From the NCBI GenBank assembly GCA_937148845.1, contig CAKZRW010000087.1, positions 1-50,868 on the forward strand: 50,868 nucleotides of DNA. The letters run 5' to 3'. Both the position numbers and the translations under genes were made by a program. Shown here piece after piece: positions 33,339-41,128 of this stretch; within the stretch, counting starts at the first letter, position 1; each line of letters opens with the position of its first letter. The DNA comes from an uncultured Actinomycetes bacterium (GTDB lineage Bacteria; Actinomycetota; Thermoleophilia; RBG-16-64-13). The notes beneath the pieces were generated by a model. The model searched no databases. It was given only the letters and a program-made list of their open reading frames with translations, and had not been told where the DNA came from.

Positions 33339-33367
33339 AGTGTAGGTGTCGGATAGTTAGTTGTCAA
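33339..33367 (-). promoter_or_regulatory. Strong promoter of the secreted-protein/ABC cassette
   Basis: Read on the - strand: TTGACA (33362-33367), a 17-base spacer, and TACACT (33339-33344). This is the best sigma-70-type promoter in the window. It leaves a leader of about 50 bases before the ATG at 33280. Confidence 0.75.
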
Positions 33368-33845
33368 GGGTGGCTTAAACTGCGGACAGAGCCGAAGGTT
33401 CCTGGCGCTGTGATAGTTCGTACCAGTTGTAGACCAGTGATGGATGGATCTTCTAACAGGGAAGGCCGGAAACCGGAGCTGGGATATAGCCGAGGCGTCC
33501 GCCAAGCCCGTCACTCCGAGCCTCAATACTGGCATACAGCGGGGATATAGCCAGGCACGTGGCCTGGAGGTTGGCGGCTGCGAGCATGCCAAGGTGCCGA
33601 ACGTCCCAGACGGAGTCAACCCATATGCATCTCCGGCAGAGTTTGAAGAGCGTATCCTTACACGCCTTGCCACCGGTGACAGTTCACTATGGCGAGGATT
33701 CCCTCATGCAATCAGTCGTAACGGGTTGTCGGACCCAGTACGTACAGTGGCAAGATCCCGCCGGCTTCCGACGCGCCCGCCAGCGCCTCCGGCCCCGTCC
33801 TGTCACGTGGTGTACGAACTCTCAGGTGCTCCCTCCTCTGGTTCG
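33368..33845. other. Unidentified stretch between cassette promoter and transposase remnant
   Basis: No recognised gene. A + strand frame is open from 33444 to 33908 (154 codons, MDLLTGKAGNRSWDIAEASA at its start). The first 70 residues look protein-like, but the rest overlaps the transposase remnant on the other strand. I could not assign it. It may be a fragment of a mobile element's accessory reading frame. Confidence 0.3.
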
Positions 33846-34890
33846 TCAGCTGAGCTCGCCATGAGCAGGGGCACCACCTCCTCTTCCGAGCTCTGCGGTC
33901 CCCACTGAGGGCGGCATGGCCTTCGCAAGCGACTCCTGACTCAGGTAGCGGCGGGCCACCGGCCGCTCGTCGTGCGGTTCGGCCAGGACACAGCCCACCA
34001 AGCGGATGATGGCAGCCCGGTCGGGGAAGATGCCGACGACATCACTTCGCTGGCGGATCTCCCGGTTTAAGCGTTCCTGGGGGTTGTTCGACCAGACTTG
34101 CCGCCAGGGCTGAGCGGGGAAGGAGCTGAAGGCGGTGATGTCGGGGGCAGCTTCTTCCAGCATGCGAGCCACATCGGGGAAACGGTCCTTAAGTTGCCGG
34201 GTCACCCTCCGGAGCCGGACTTGCCCCTCCTCGGCCGAGCCCTTAAGCGAAGATGGTCCTGACCAGGGTGGCCACGAAGGGCGGGGCCAAGCGGGGCACC
34301 CGGCAGAGGAGGTTCTTCAGGAAATGGGTCCGGCATCTCTGCCAGGCGCATCCGGGAAGCACGGCTTCGATGGCTCTGACCAGTCCCTTGTGGTCGTCGG
34401 AGATGACGAGGCGCACGCCGGAGAGTCCCCGGGCGGCCAGGTCTTTGCGGAACCGGGTCCAGGCCGCCTCCTCTTCAGCCGTGAAGATATCCAGGCCCAG
34501 GATCTCCCGGTGACCATCGGCGGAGACCGCGCTCGCAACCACGGTGGCCACGCTTATCACCCGCGCCTTTTCCCGGGCTTTCACTGAGAGGGCGTCCAGC
34601 CACAGGTAGGGGTAGGGGCCGCCGTCAAGCGGGCGGGAGCGAAAGGCGGCCACTTCGGCGTCGAGAGCCTTGGCCAGCGCCGAGACCTGGCTTTTCGAGA
34701 TGCCCCCCTGCCCAGGGCCTTGACCAGGCCGTCCACCCGGCGGGTCGAGACCCCGCGCCCGTAACCATCGCAGATGACAGCCACCAGAGCCCGTTCCGCC
34801 CGGCGTCGGCGTGCGAAGAGCCACTCCGGGTAGTAGCTGCCCTGGCGGAGCTTGGGGAAGGGGAGAAGAAGCGAGCCGATGCGGGTGTCA
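33846..34890 (-). pseudogene. IS256-family transposase, frameshifted and N-truncated
   Basis: Three overlapping - strand frames together give an IS256 (Mutator-type) transposase. The first part (from about 34890) reads DTRIGSLLLPFPKLRQGSYY and ERALVAVICDGYGRGVSTR, as in this family. A frameshift near 34715 leads to ISKSQVSALAKALD, YPYLWLDALSVKAREKARV (first catalytic Asp), LVISDDHKGLVRAIEAVLPG (second Asp) and [14 protein letters not shown] second frameshift near 34240 leads to [34 protein letters not shown], carrying the third acidic residue. About 60-80 N-terminal residues are missing: homology stops where the group II intron sequence begins. At least two frameshifts and a truncation make it inactive. 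Confidence 0.85.
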
Positions 34891-35404
34891 AATGCTACGC
34901 TGACGATCTGCTCGTCACGTGCAAGAGTGAGGAGGAGGCTCGGCGCCCCCTGACGGCGCTCCGGATGCTCCTGGCCGAGCTTGGCCGCTACGTGCGCGGC
35001 CGCGCGCGACGCTCCCGGCACTTCACTTCCCCGCTCGCTGGCTCTCACGCAAGGGGATGCAGCACGCCCGCGACCGCATCCGCGAACTGCCGGCGCGAGA
35101 GCGGCTGCTGCTTTCGGTCGAAGATGTCGGGCGGGACGTGAACAACTTCCTGCGCGGTTGGGCGGGCTACTTCCGGTACGGAAACTCGGCCCGTTCTTTC
35201 GACAAGATCGGCACCTACCCGCTCGGGCGGCTCTCGCTGTTCGTGGCGAAGCGCCATCGCCGGTCGAGAGGCTGCGGCTGGCTGCTGGTCGCCTACGAGT
35301 CGCCGGACCGGATGGGTCTGATCAACCTCAATGGATGCGTTCTTGCTCCACGACCGCACCGGTCGTGCCGGGAAAGCCGAATGCCGGCGGTGAAGGACGT
35401 CGGT
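34890..35404 (+). pseudogene. Group II intron reverse transcriptase/maturase, 3' fragment
   Basis: Near 34893 the + strand reads KCYADDLLVTCKSEEEAR, the catalytic YADD of a reverse transcriptase. After a frameshift near 35020-35030 the frame continues from WLSRKGMQHARDRIRELPAR into the maturase/X domain: DVNNFLRGWAGYFRYGNSARSFDKIGTYPLGRLSLFVAKRH and SPDRMGLINLNGCVLAPRP. The first two thirds of the protein are absent and replaced by the transposase remnant, and part of the segment between YADD and the X domain is lost. The order RT - maturase - domain V is that of a bacterial group II intron. The element cannot move by itself. Confidence 0.82.
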
Positions 35405-35437
35405 GAGCCGGGTGAGGGAGAACCTCATGCACGGTTC
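35405..35437 (+). ncRNA. Group II intron domain V
   Basis: GAGCCG (35405-35410) pairs with CGGTTC (35432-35437), and TGAGG pairs with CCTCA around a GAGAA loop. The AGC triad at the 5' side, the bulge before CGGTTC, and the position just after the maturase end fit domain V, the catalytic hairpin of group II introns. A G-rich stretch follows, as is usual before domain VI. Confidence 0.75.
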
Positions 35438-35521
35438 GATGGGGGCGGGAGGAGACCTACGCCACTCGGCAGAGGCCGTGCGGCATCAGGCGCCTCCTGC
35501 CTACCCGAGCGTGGACGGTAC

Positions 35522-35558
35522 TGAACATTTCAGACAGAGTTAAGCCTGGACACTTCAG
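35522..35558. repeat. Two IS21-end-like direct repeats
   Basis: TGAACATTTCAG (35522-35533) and TGGACACTTCAG (35547-35558) match at 10 of 12 bases and lie 25 bases apart. Repeats of this kind (TG..CA.TT(T)CAG) occur at the ends of IS21-type elements. No istA/istB gene is present here, so at most this is a scar. Confidence 0.3.
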
Positions 35559-35728
35559 CTGGGCGGGGTGATATCAGGCTGCGCAGCGCTTATGCTTGCT
35601 AGATGCGAGTACGGCAGGCCTGGAAGCTCTGTCGGGTACCGGTGCGCCATTGGTTAGTCTCCGCCTTACAAACTCGCACTCCGTGTCGCGCATGACTGCT
35701 GGTTATATGCAAATCATTGCAGCGTTCC

Positions 35729-35776
35729 TTGCCGGACCTGCGGACTTGTGCTACAAAGGAACAAATTGTGTCACAA
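35729..35776 (+). promoter_or_regulatory. Toxin-antitoxin promoter with tandem operators
   Basis: TTGCCG (35729-35734), a 17-base spacer and TACAAA (35752-35757) form a promoter for the antitoxin gene. Two palindromes overlap it: TTGTG-C-TACAA (35746-35756, one mismatch) over the -10 and TTGTG-T-CACAA (35766-35776, perfect) near the start of transcription. They are exactly 20 bases apart, two helical turns, so dimers would sit on the same face, as in antitoxin autoregulation. Confidence 0.6.
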
Positions 35777-35800
35777 GCATACGTCTTCGGGGGCGGCACA

Positions 35801-36028
35801 GTGCGCAGCATGTCCATACGGCAGTTGAGAGACTCGCTCTCCTCGCTGGGAGAGATCCTCGAAAAAGACCGGGAGATCCTCATCACCCGCCATGGTCGCC
35901 CGCTTGCTAGGCTCATTGCTCCTGGCCCGTCGCGGTCAGCCCCGAGTCACTCCGACCTGCGGGCCGGTATGCCTTTCCTGTCGATTCCTAGTGGAGAGCT
36001 CATCAGAGAGGAGCGCGACAAAGGATAG
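35801..36028 (+). CDS. Phd/YefM-type antitoxin
   Basis: A 75-residue antitoxin of the Phd (prevent-host-death) group: MSIRQLRDSLSSLGEILEKD, then REILITRHGRPLARLIA, is the DNA-binding and dimer domain. The tail (LRAGMPFLSIPSGELIREERDKG) should wrap the toxin. GTG at 35801 is preferred (GGGGGCGG upstream); ATG at 35810 and a longer frame back to 35717 are alternatives, but the latter would read through the operators. The stop is 2 bases before the toxin GTG. Confidence 0.85.
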   Translation: MRSMSIRQLRDSLSSLGEILEKDREILITRHGRPLARLIAPGPSRSAPSHSDLRAGMPFLSIPSGELIREERDKG

Positions 36029-36030
36029 CC

Positions 36031-36465
36031 GTGTCGGGGGTCTACTTCGACACCAGCGCCCTCGCCAAGTGGTACGTGAACGAGCCACGGTCCGACGACG
36101 TCGAGGAATATGTTAGGTCGGTCTACCCTGTGTACGTGAGTCTGCTCACCAAGCTCGAGATGAAGTCGCTCATGGCGCGGCGGGTCAGAGAGGGGCACGT
36201 CGACCTTCTCACCCAGAGCAAGGTGATCGCGACCTTCGAGGGTGATATATCGGCGGGTCATCTCGTGCTACTTCCTCACAGCGTGGAATCGTTCCTGATT
36301 GCTGAGTCTCTGCTTGGCGCTCACCCGGAGATCCCGCTCCGCAGCCTTGATGCGATGCACCTTGGCACAATGCAAGCGGCCGGTATTACGGCTCTGGCTA
36401 CCGCCGACCGGGTAATGGCTCAAGCGGCCGAGGCGCTCGGAATGCGGTGCGAAACCTTCTTCTAG
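36031..36465 (+). CDS. vapC: PIN-domain toxin (VapC family)
   Basis: A 144-residue PIN ribonuclease. The acidic active-site residues are visible: Asp7 in VYFDTSALAKWYVNEP, Glu in LTKLEMKSLMARR, Asp in IPLRSLDAMHLGTMQ, and Asp in LATADRVMAQAAEALG. All four positions are kept, so the toxin should cleave RNA when free. It starts at GTG 36031 directly after the antitoxin; no SD of its own, which makes its synthesis depend on the antitoxin. Its antitoxin is of the Phd rather than the VapB class, a common mixed pairing. Confidence 0.9.
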   Translation: MSGVYFDTSALAKWYVNEPRSDDVEEYVRSVYPVYVSLLTKLEMKSLMARRVREGHVDLLTQSKVIATFEGDISAGHLVLLPHSVESFLIAESLLGAHPEIPLRSLDAMHLGTMQAAGITALATADRVMAQAAEALGMRCETFF

Positions 36466-37517
36466 GAATGCAGCAGACTGTCGATGGGTGCCTCGGCTCT
36501 CCCGAGTCCCTGTCGCTGCTCGCTGAACTCACGCCGCGGGCTGAGAGCGCACCGGATATTCCTCCCCTGACGCGTCGCTGGTTGGCGGTCATCGACTGAG
36601 CTGTCGGGCGCGAAGCCCAAGAAGCTAGCGCTTGAGAACAAGGCCGCGTCGTTGTTGCCCGATCAGGATATCTGGCACGCTATGACATGATGAGCTTTCT
36701 GGGCTTTGGTGCGTCTGAGTTGATGGGATGGCTCCGTGGCCACCGTCCCAGCCCATTCGTCGAGCTCCAGCTCCAGGGTCTTGATGCAGCCGACTGGTCG
36801 ACTCTGCGGCTCGGTGCTCGATGTGGCGCACTTCGTGCATAACCAGCACAGCGACGCAAGCGCAGTCTTAAGCCTGACCTCCCGGCAGGCGATGTACCTG
36901 CAGAGCGCTCAGGGGTTGGCCGGCTCGCCATCGACGGGCGTGGGAGTAGCACTCGGGGGGGAGACCGGTGAAAGCAGGCTGGGCTGTTTCCTGCTATAGG
37001 GGGCAGCGCGCCAAGCTTCACCACCGAGGCACGCTCTTACCCCAAGCGGCGGATCCGGGGTGGTGTGGGCGGCTAGCAATGACTTAAGGTCCATGATGCT
37101 GGACTTGGCCCAGGTGTGTTGTGATGTCTTCACAAAGGTCGTCCAGCGTACCTGATCGTGTGGATTCTTGGTGCTGCACAGCACGCTTTCGTCTTGACCG
37201 GCCGCAGCGCCGCTCACAAGATTTGCCCAGCGCGTGCTTCGCGCATGGGAGTTACTGACGGCTTCAGGACTCCGCCACAGAACAAGGAAAAGGGCGACGG
37301 CCTACCACCCTGGTGAAGCTCTTGCAAGCTCCACCGACGGCAGCATTCCGAGACCACGGGCGAGGTATCATGACGAAGCGTCTGGACAAAGCAGCCGGAC
37401 AAGGCGGCTGAAGGATGCATCCGCGATACATGACTGAACTGCCCACGAAACTCCAGCCTGCCTTGGGAGCAGCCGAGCGCGAACCTGGATCTACTTAACC
37501 CGGTCCAGAGGCACACG
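36466..37517. other. About 1 kb without a recognisable gene
   Basis: Only short frames are present. A 43-codon frame starts at 36468 (MQQTVDGCLGSPESLSLLAE), and another frame ends in SGAKPKKLALENKAASLLPD near 36660; both look like fragments but match nothing I know. A - strand frame of 102 codons (36909-37217) is equally anonymous. I see decayed DNA, consistent with the surrounding mobile-element scars. Confidence 0.4.
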
Positions 37518-38350
37518 GTGGACATAACACTCATCTATTTTTGTCAGACAGGCAACACACGCCGCGTGGCGGAGGCTATGGTCGAAGTCTTTCGGGGGCC
37601 GGACATGACACCCGCTCCCTCTCCCTTAGGAAGGCATCGCCTCAGGATGCAGTCGGGTGCGATCTTCTGGGCATAGGGACGCCTTGTTTTTCCAGTCAAG
37701 CGCCTACACCCGTCAAAGCGTTCCTCGAGTGTCTTCCCGCTCTCGAGGGCAAGCGTGCTTTCGTCTTTGCGACTTCAGGGGGAGCGCCGGGGCGAGTACT
37801 CTACGACCTAACGCGCTTGTTGCGGGCCAAGGGGGCTGACGTGATGGGTGGTCTGCTCGCCCGCGGTGAGCTGCATCATCCTGCTCCCTGTCTGCATGGT
37901 CGCTACGCTGGTCGCCCTGATACAGAGGACTTGGATCGGGTGCGGCGCTTTGCAGCAGAGGTCATCGGGCATGTGTCGGCTGGGCGGCCTGGGCCGATGG
38001 TGGGAAGTCGGTCCGATGTCTTCAAGCCGAAACGAGGCTTCTACGACTTTGTGGCGCTGGTCAGTACGGATGGTTTCTTGCGTTTCACTCTGCCGGAGCC
38101 CAGACTTGACCCAGCACGATGCAATCAGTGCAAACGGTGTGCCCACGAATGTCCGATGCACAATATAAAGCTGCAACCCCACCCGACCCTGGGAGACGCG
38201 TGTATCCGGTGCTATCGCTGCCTGACAGACTGCCCCCAAGGGGCTTTTGGCGCCGACTGGAGACTGGGCAACCTGGCCATTTGGGCTTTCTACAACAAGG
38301 CTTTTGAACGCTGGTTCGGCGACTTGAAACCGGGAGAACACGTTGATTGA
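37518..38350 (+). pseudogene. EFR1-type flavodoxin-ferredoxin, frameshifted
   Basis: The gene reads as an EFR1-family protein: flavodoxin domain plus two [4Fe-4S] clusters, about 277 residues. From GTG 37518 (AGAGG upstream) frame one gives MDITLIYFCQTGNTRRVAEA, the FMN phosphate loop. A frameshift in the G-run at about 37599-37603 moves to the frame that continues GHDTRSLSLRKASPQD, CDLLGIGTPCFSSQAPTPVKAF, FVFATSGGAPGRVLYDLTRLL, and the clusters CNQCKRCAHECPMHNIKL and CIRCYRCLTDCPQGAFG. Everything else is intact, so this is either a recent inactivation, slippage on the G-run, or a sequencing error. Confidence 0.8.
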
Positions 38351-38365
38351 TCTCGGAGGAAGGGC

Positions 38366-38587
38366 ATGTTCCGATTGCTGAGGTCCTTGTTCTCGGGTCC
38401 GAGCCCGCGGGTCCTCCCGAGGTGGCCGTACCGCAGGCAGTGCGGCTCTTTGCGGTTATCCGAAGAGGGTCAGAGACCTGATGTCATGAAATTGAACGTC
38501 GCTACGGAGGTGTCGCACGCTCTGGGTCCGGAAGGCAGAGCTGCTAACGACACCGCTGACTTCGTGAGAACCGTTGAGGGTTCGTAA
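38366..38587 (+). CDS. Short ORF with strong SD after the EFR1 gene
   Basis: A 73-codon frame begins at an ATG with a strong SD (GGAGGAAGG) 2-3 bases upstream, 15 bases after the EFR1 stop. The first 15 residues (MFRLLRSLFSGPSPRVLPRW) resemble the N-terminus of small ferredoxin subunits of membrane hydrogenase-type complexes, but no Cys motif follows; the remainder is not recognisable. It may be the 5' stub of a lost ferredoxin gene. Confidence 0.35.
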   Translation: MFRLLRSLFSGPSPRVLPRWPYRRQCGSLRLSEEGQRPDVMKLNVATEVSHALGPEGRAANDTADFVRTVEGS

Positions 38588-38723
38588 TCTTGAAGCGGCC
38601 GGTGGCGCGGTTGTGACACAGATGGATATTAAGGTTAAGGGGAAGATGCATGGGTGAACTTCTTTGTGGACAGTCGGCTCACCCTGAGCAGTACTCCCGC
38701 CCCTCGCTGCAGAACCGGGCGGA

Positions 38724-39347
38724 TCAGGCAAGGATCTCCGGACTTGCAGCCAGTGCCTTGACAAGCCCCATATAGCAGTCTTGACATACGCCATGCGCGA
38801 CGCGGGGGAGTGTTTCCCTTTGAAAGAGGGCAAGCCGTGCGATCGCCTGCTCCAGTTCCACCCACTCCGTTTCGCTGAGCCGCACCTTCTTGCACCAGCT
38901 GCAGATGGCAAGGAGGGATTGCTCTGCCCCGCCCTGGGAAGTCCGAAGCGGGTCAGCCTCGGCAGTCTCGAGCCACGTGGACTCGCGGGGCTCCTCGCGG
39001 ATCACCCGGGTGACAAAGTCCACTTCGCGACTGGGCATTCCCGCGACGGCCATCTCCATGTAACGTCGACGGTCTGGGGCATCACAACGGAAGGGAAGTA
39101 CTAGCGTCCTCTGCGATCCGCGGATCCGCGCCATAAGAAGCTCATAGAGGTGGCGGACTTCCGCACCGCTGATGAAGGACCAAAGCGACCGTCCGACCAC
39201 ATACGAAGCCTGCAGGTGGGGCGCTCCATTCTCGAGGGCGAATTCATCCCATTTCTTGCTCACAGCGAGGATCTCGTCTTGAGAGCCGATCCGGTACCAG
39301 ACGGTGTCGGAGTCCTCCTGTCGATCTTCGAACCACTGCATATCCAC
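38724..39347 (-). CDS. PAS-like protein with C-terminal Cys4 motif
   Basis: A 207-residue cytoplasmic protein. Residues 10-115 (VWYRIGSQDEILAVSKKWDEFALENG, VVGRSLWSFISG, LPFRCDAPDRRRYMEM) fold like a PAS sensor domain. The C-terminal part has CSWCKKVRLSETEWVELEQAI and HGVCQDCY, a Cys2...Cys2 arrangement that often follows PAS or receiver domains and probably binds metal. The GTG at 39347 is chosen since GGAGGGAGG lies 5 bases upstream. No kinase or DNA-binding domain is present, so it may be a stand-alone sensor or adaptor. It is alone on its strand. Confidence 0.75.
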   Translation of the reverse strand: MDMQWFEDRQEDSDTVWYRIGSQDEILAVSKKWDEFALENGAPHLQASYVVGRSLWSFISGAEVRHLYELLMARIRGSQRTLVLPFRCDAPDRRRYMEMAVAGMPSREVDFVTRVIREEPRESTWLETAEADPLRTSQGGAEQSLLAICSWCKKVRLSETEWVELEQAIARLALFQRETLPRVAHGVCQDCYMGLVKALAASPEILA

Positions 39348-39444
39348 GCCTGCCTCCCTCCGGTCGACTCCTTCTTGAGCCCAGACTAAGCCCCTAGGAC
39401 AGCCCGAGTCTCTTCCGTGATCGACGCCACCCTAGACTTCCACC

Positions 39445-41046
39445 CTAGACTCCTAGGTCGATCACTTCCAGCCGGTTGTTGCCCTGTATCACCGTCGCGA
39501 GTCCCGGCCGCAGACCTTTCTCTTTCAGCCAGCGGCGAGCCACGAAGTGCCAGTCGACACTCGATCCCACCAGAGTGACCCGCGCCGCCTCGGGTACGAA
39601 CACCGGATGCACTCCTCGCGTGAACTGCAAGCGATGGCAGGTACGCTCATGGGGGCTGAAGGCGATTATCCACGCTTCCGGTCGAAGCCGGGCCACACTG
39701 CGAGCAGTGGCCCCTGTCTCGGTCGGGACCACGATGTACTTGGCGCGCACCCGTTCGGCAGTAGTGGCCGCTTCCTGGGCAAGGACCTCTGGCACAGTGA
39801 CAGCATCGGCAGGGGGACGACGCATCCCTTCGCGATACCGCTCCGCCGAGGCAGCGATGCGGGCCATGACGGCGACCGCATCCACCGGGAACTGTCCCAT
39901 GGCTGTCTCTTCCGAGAGCATAACGCAGTCGGTGCCGTCCAAGATAGCGTTGGACACGTCGGCCACCTCGGCTCTGGTCGGCCGCCGGTTGTGAGTCATG
40001 GATTCGAGCATCTGCGTCGCCGTGATGACCGGCTTGCCCACTGCGTTTGCGCGGCTGATTAGTAGCTTCTGGACGATGGCGATGCGGTCGATAGGCAGGT
40101 CGACCCCCAGATCGCCGCGCGCCACCATGAGACCGTCAGCCTGTTCCAGGATGGACTCGATGCGTTCTACGGCCTGGGAGCGTTCGATCTTAGCGATGAT
40201 GAAGAGGTCCGCCCCCAGTCCCTCGGCGCAGGAGCGCACGGCCGCTATGTCGTCTGGGCCCTGGACGAAGGACACGCCCACAGCCTCCACACCCTCTGCC
40301 ACAGCGAAAGCAAGGAGTTCTCGGTCGCGGTCGGTGAAAGCGGAGATGCCTAAGTCGATCCCGGGAAAGTTGATGCCATCCCGGTACCGCAGCTCACCGC
40401 CCACTACCACGCGGGCGAGCGCGACCCGACTGGCTCCACCCGCGCCACCATTGCCGCGAGAGGCGGCCTCACCCTCTTGGCCAGCCAGATCCTCTGTCAC
40501 GACCCGCTGGATGCGTAGCTGGATCAATCCATCGTTGAGGAATATGTCATCCCCTGGCCGCAGCGACACCGGGATAGAGAGCAGGCTGACCGGGATAGTG
40601 AGTGAAGCAGTCGCGGCCGGGATATTGAGCAGAGCAGTCTTGGTGGTCGGTCGACTATTCGCTGTAGCGCATGCTTCCGCCGAAGAATCGGGGGGTGAAG
40701 CCGCCCCGGACTCGGCTGTCGCCTGGGTGTAGGACTCGCTGGCGTCGAGACCGACCAAACGGACTGTCTGCCCGCGTCTCAGCTCGACGACGTCCGGACC
40801 CAGTCTTCCTACCCTGAGCTTGGGCCCAGGGAGATCGGCAAGCAGCGTGACACGTCTTCCTACCTTGTCAGCAGCCGCCCGGATGGCGGCAATGGTCTGC
40901 CGGTGAGTCTCGAAGTCGCCGTGAGCAAGATTCAGACGGGCCACGCGCATACCCGCCCGGATCATACGTTCCAGAGTCCGGAGCGAGCTCGAGGCCGGGC
41001 CTATCGTGCAGACGATGCTGGTCTTATGAGGGGGCAGTTCGGTCAT
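39445..41046 (-). CDS. pyk: Pyruvate kinase
   Basis: A 533-residue pyruvate kinase, making pyruvate and ATP from phosphoenolpyruvate and ADP. It contains TSIVCTIGPASSSLRTLERMI, MRVARLNLAHGDFETH, LLADLPGPKLRVG, the metal/PEP site IIAKIERSQAVERIESIL, MVARGDLGVDLP and ITATQMLESMTHNRRPTRAEVADVSNAILDGTDCVMLSEETA. The B domain is enlarged by two Ala/Ser/Gly-rich inserts (about residues 105-150 and 185-205), and the C-terminal domain ends in a phosphoenolpyruvate-utiliser-like style GNNRLEVIDLGV. The ATG at 41046 follows GGGAG; the longer frame to 41097 lacks an SD and adds a hydrophobic stretch. Confidence 0.96.
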   Translation of the reverse strand: MTELPPHKTSIVCTIGPASSSLRTLERMIRAGMRVARLNLAHGDFETHRQTIAAIRAAADKVGRRVTLLADLPGPKLRVGRLGPDVVELRRGQTVRLVGLDASESYTQATAESGAASPPDSSAEACATANSRPTTKTALLNIPAATASLTIPVSLLSIPVSLRPGDDIFLNDGLIQLRIQRVVTEDLAGQEGEAASRGNGGAGGASRVALARVVVGGELRYRDGINFPGIDLGISAFTDRDRELLAFAVAEGVEAVGVSFVQGPDDIAAVRSCAEGLGADLFIIAKIERSQAVERIESILEQADGLMVARGDLGVDLPIDRIAIVQKLLISRANAVGKPVITATQMLESMTHNRRPTRAEVADVSNAILDGTDCVMLSEETAMGQFPVDAVAVMARIAASAERYREGMRRPPADAVTVPEVLAQEAATTAERVRAKYIVVPTETGATARSVARLRPEAWIIAFSPHERTCHRLQFTRGVHPVFVPEAARVTLVGSSVDWHFVARRWLKEKGLRPGLATVIQGNNRLEVIDLGV

Positions 41047-41128
41047 ACGAGCTCCCGCAAGCCTTGTCAGCAACAAGATGGTAGCGCACAGTGACACCCG
41101 AGTTCGGGAAACACGCTAACCTAAGCTG
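41047..41128. promoter_or_regulatory. Divergent promoter region pyk / EamA gene
   Basis: 82 bases. On the + strand TAACCT (41117-41122) is followed by six bases and the ATG at 41129, with no SD: a leaderless-type start. On the - strand TACCAT (near 41078-41083) is a possible -10 for pyk, which has a normal SD. No clear -35 boxes. Confidence 0.4.

Noticed and set aside
34981-35406. A 141-codon + strand frame over the intron fragment
   Set aside because: The maturase motifs are in a different frame (from 35057); this one is Arg/Ala/Pro-rich and has no motif.
41047-41128. GTGACA at 41091 as -35 box for the EamA transporter
   Set aside because: The spacer to TAACCT would be 20 bases, too long for a normal promoter.
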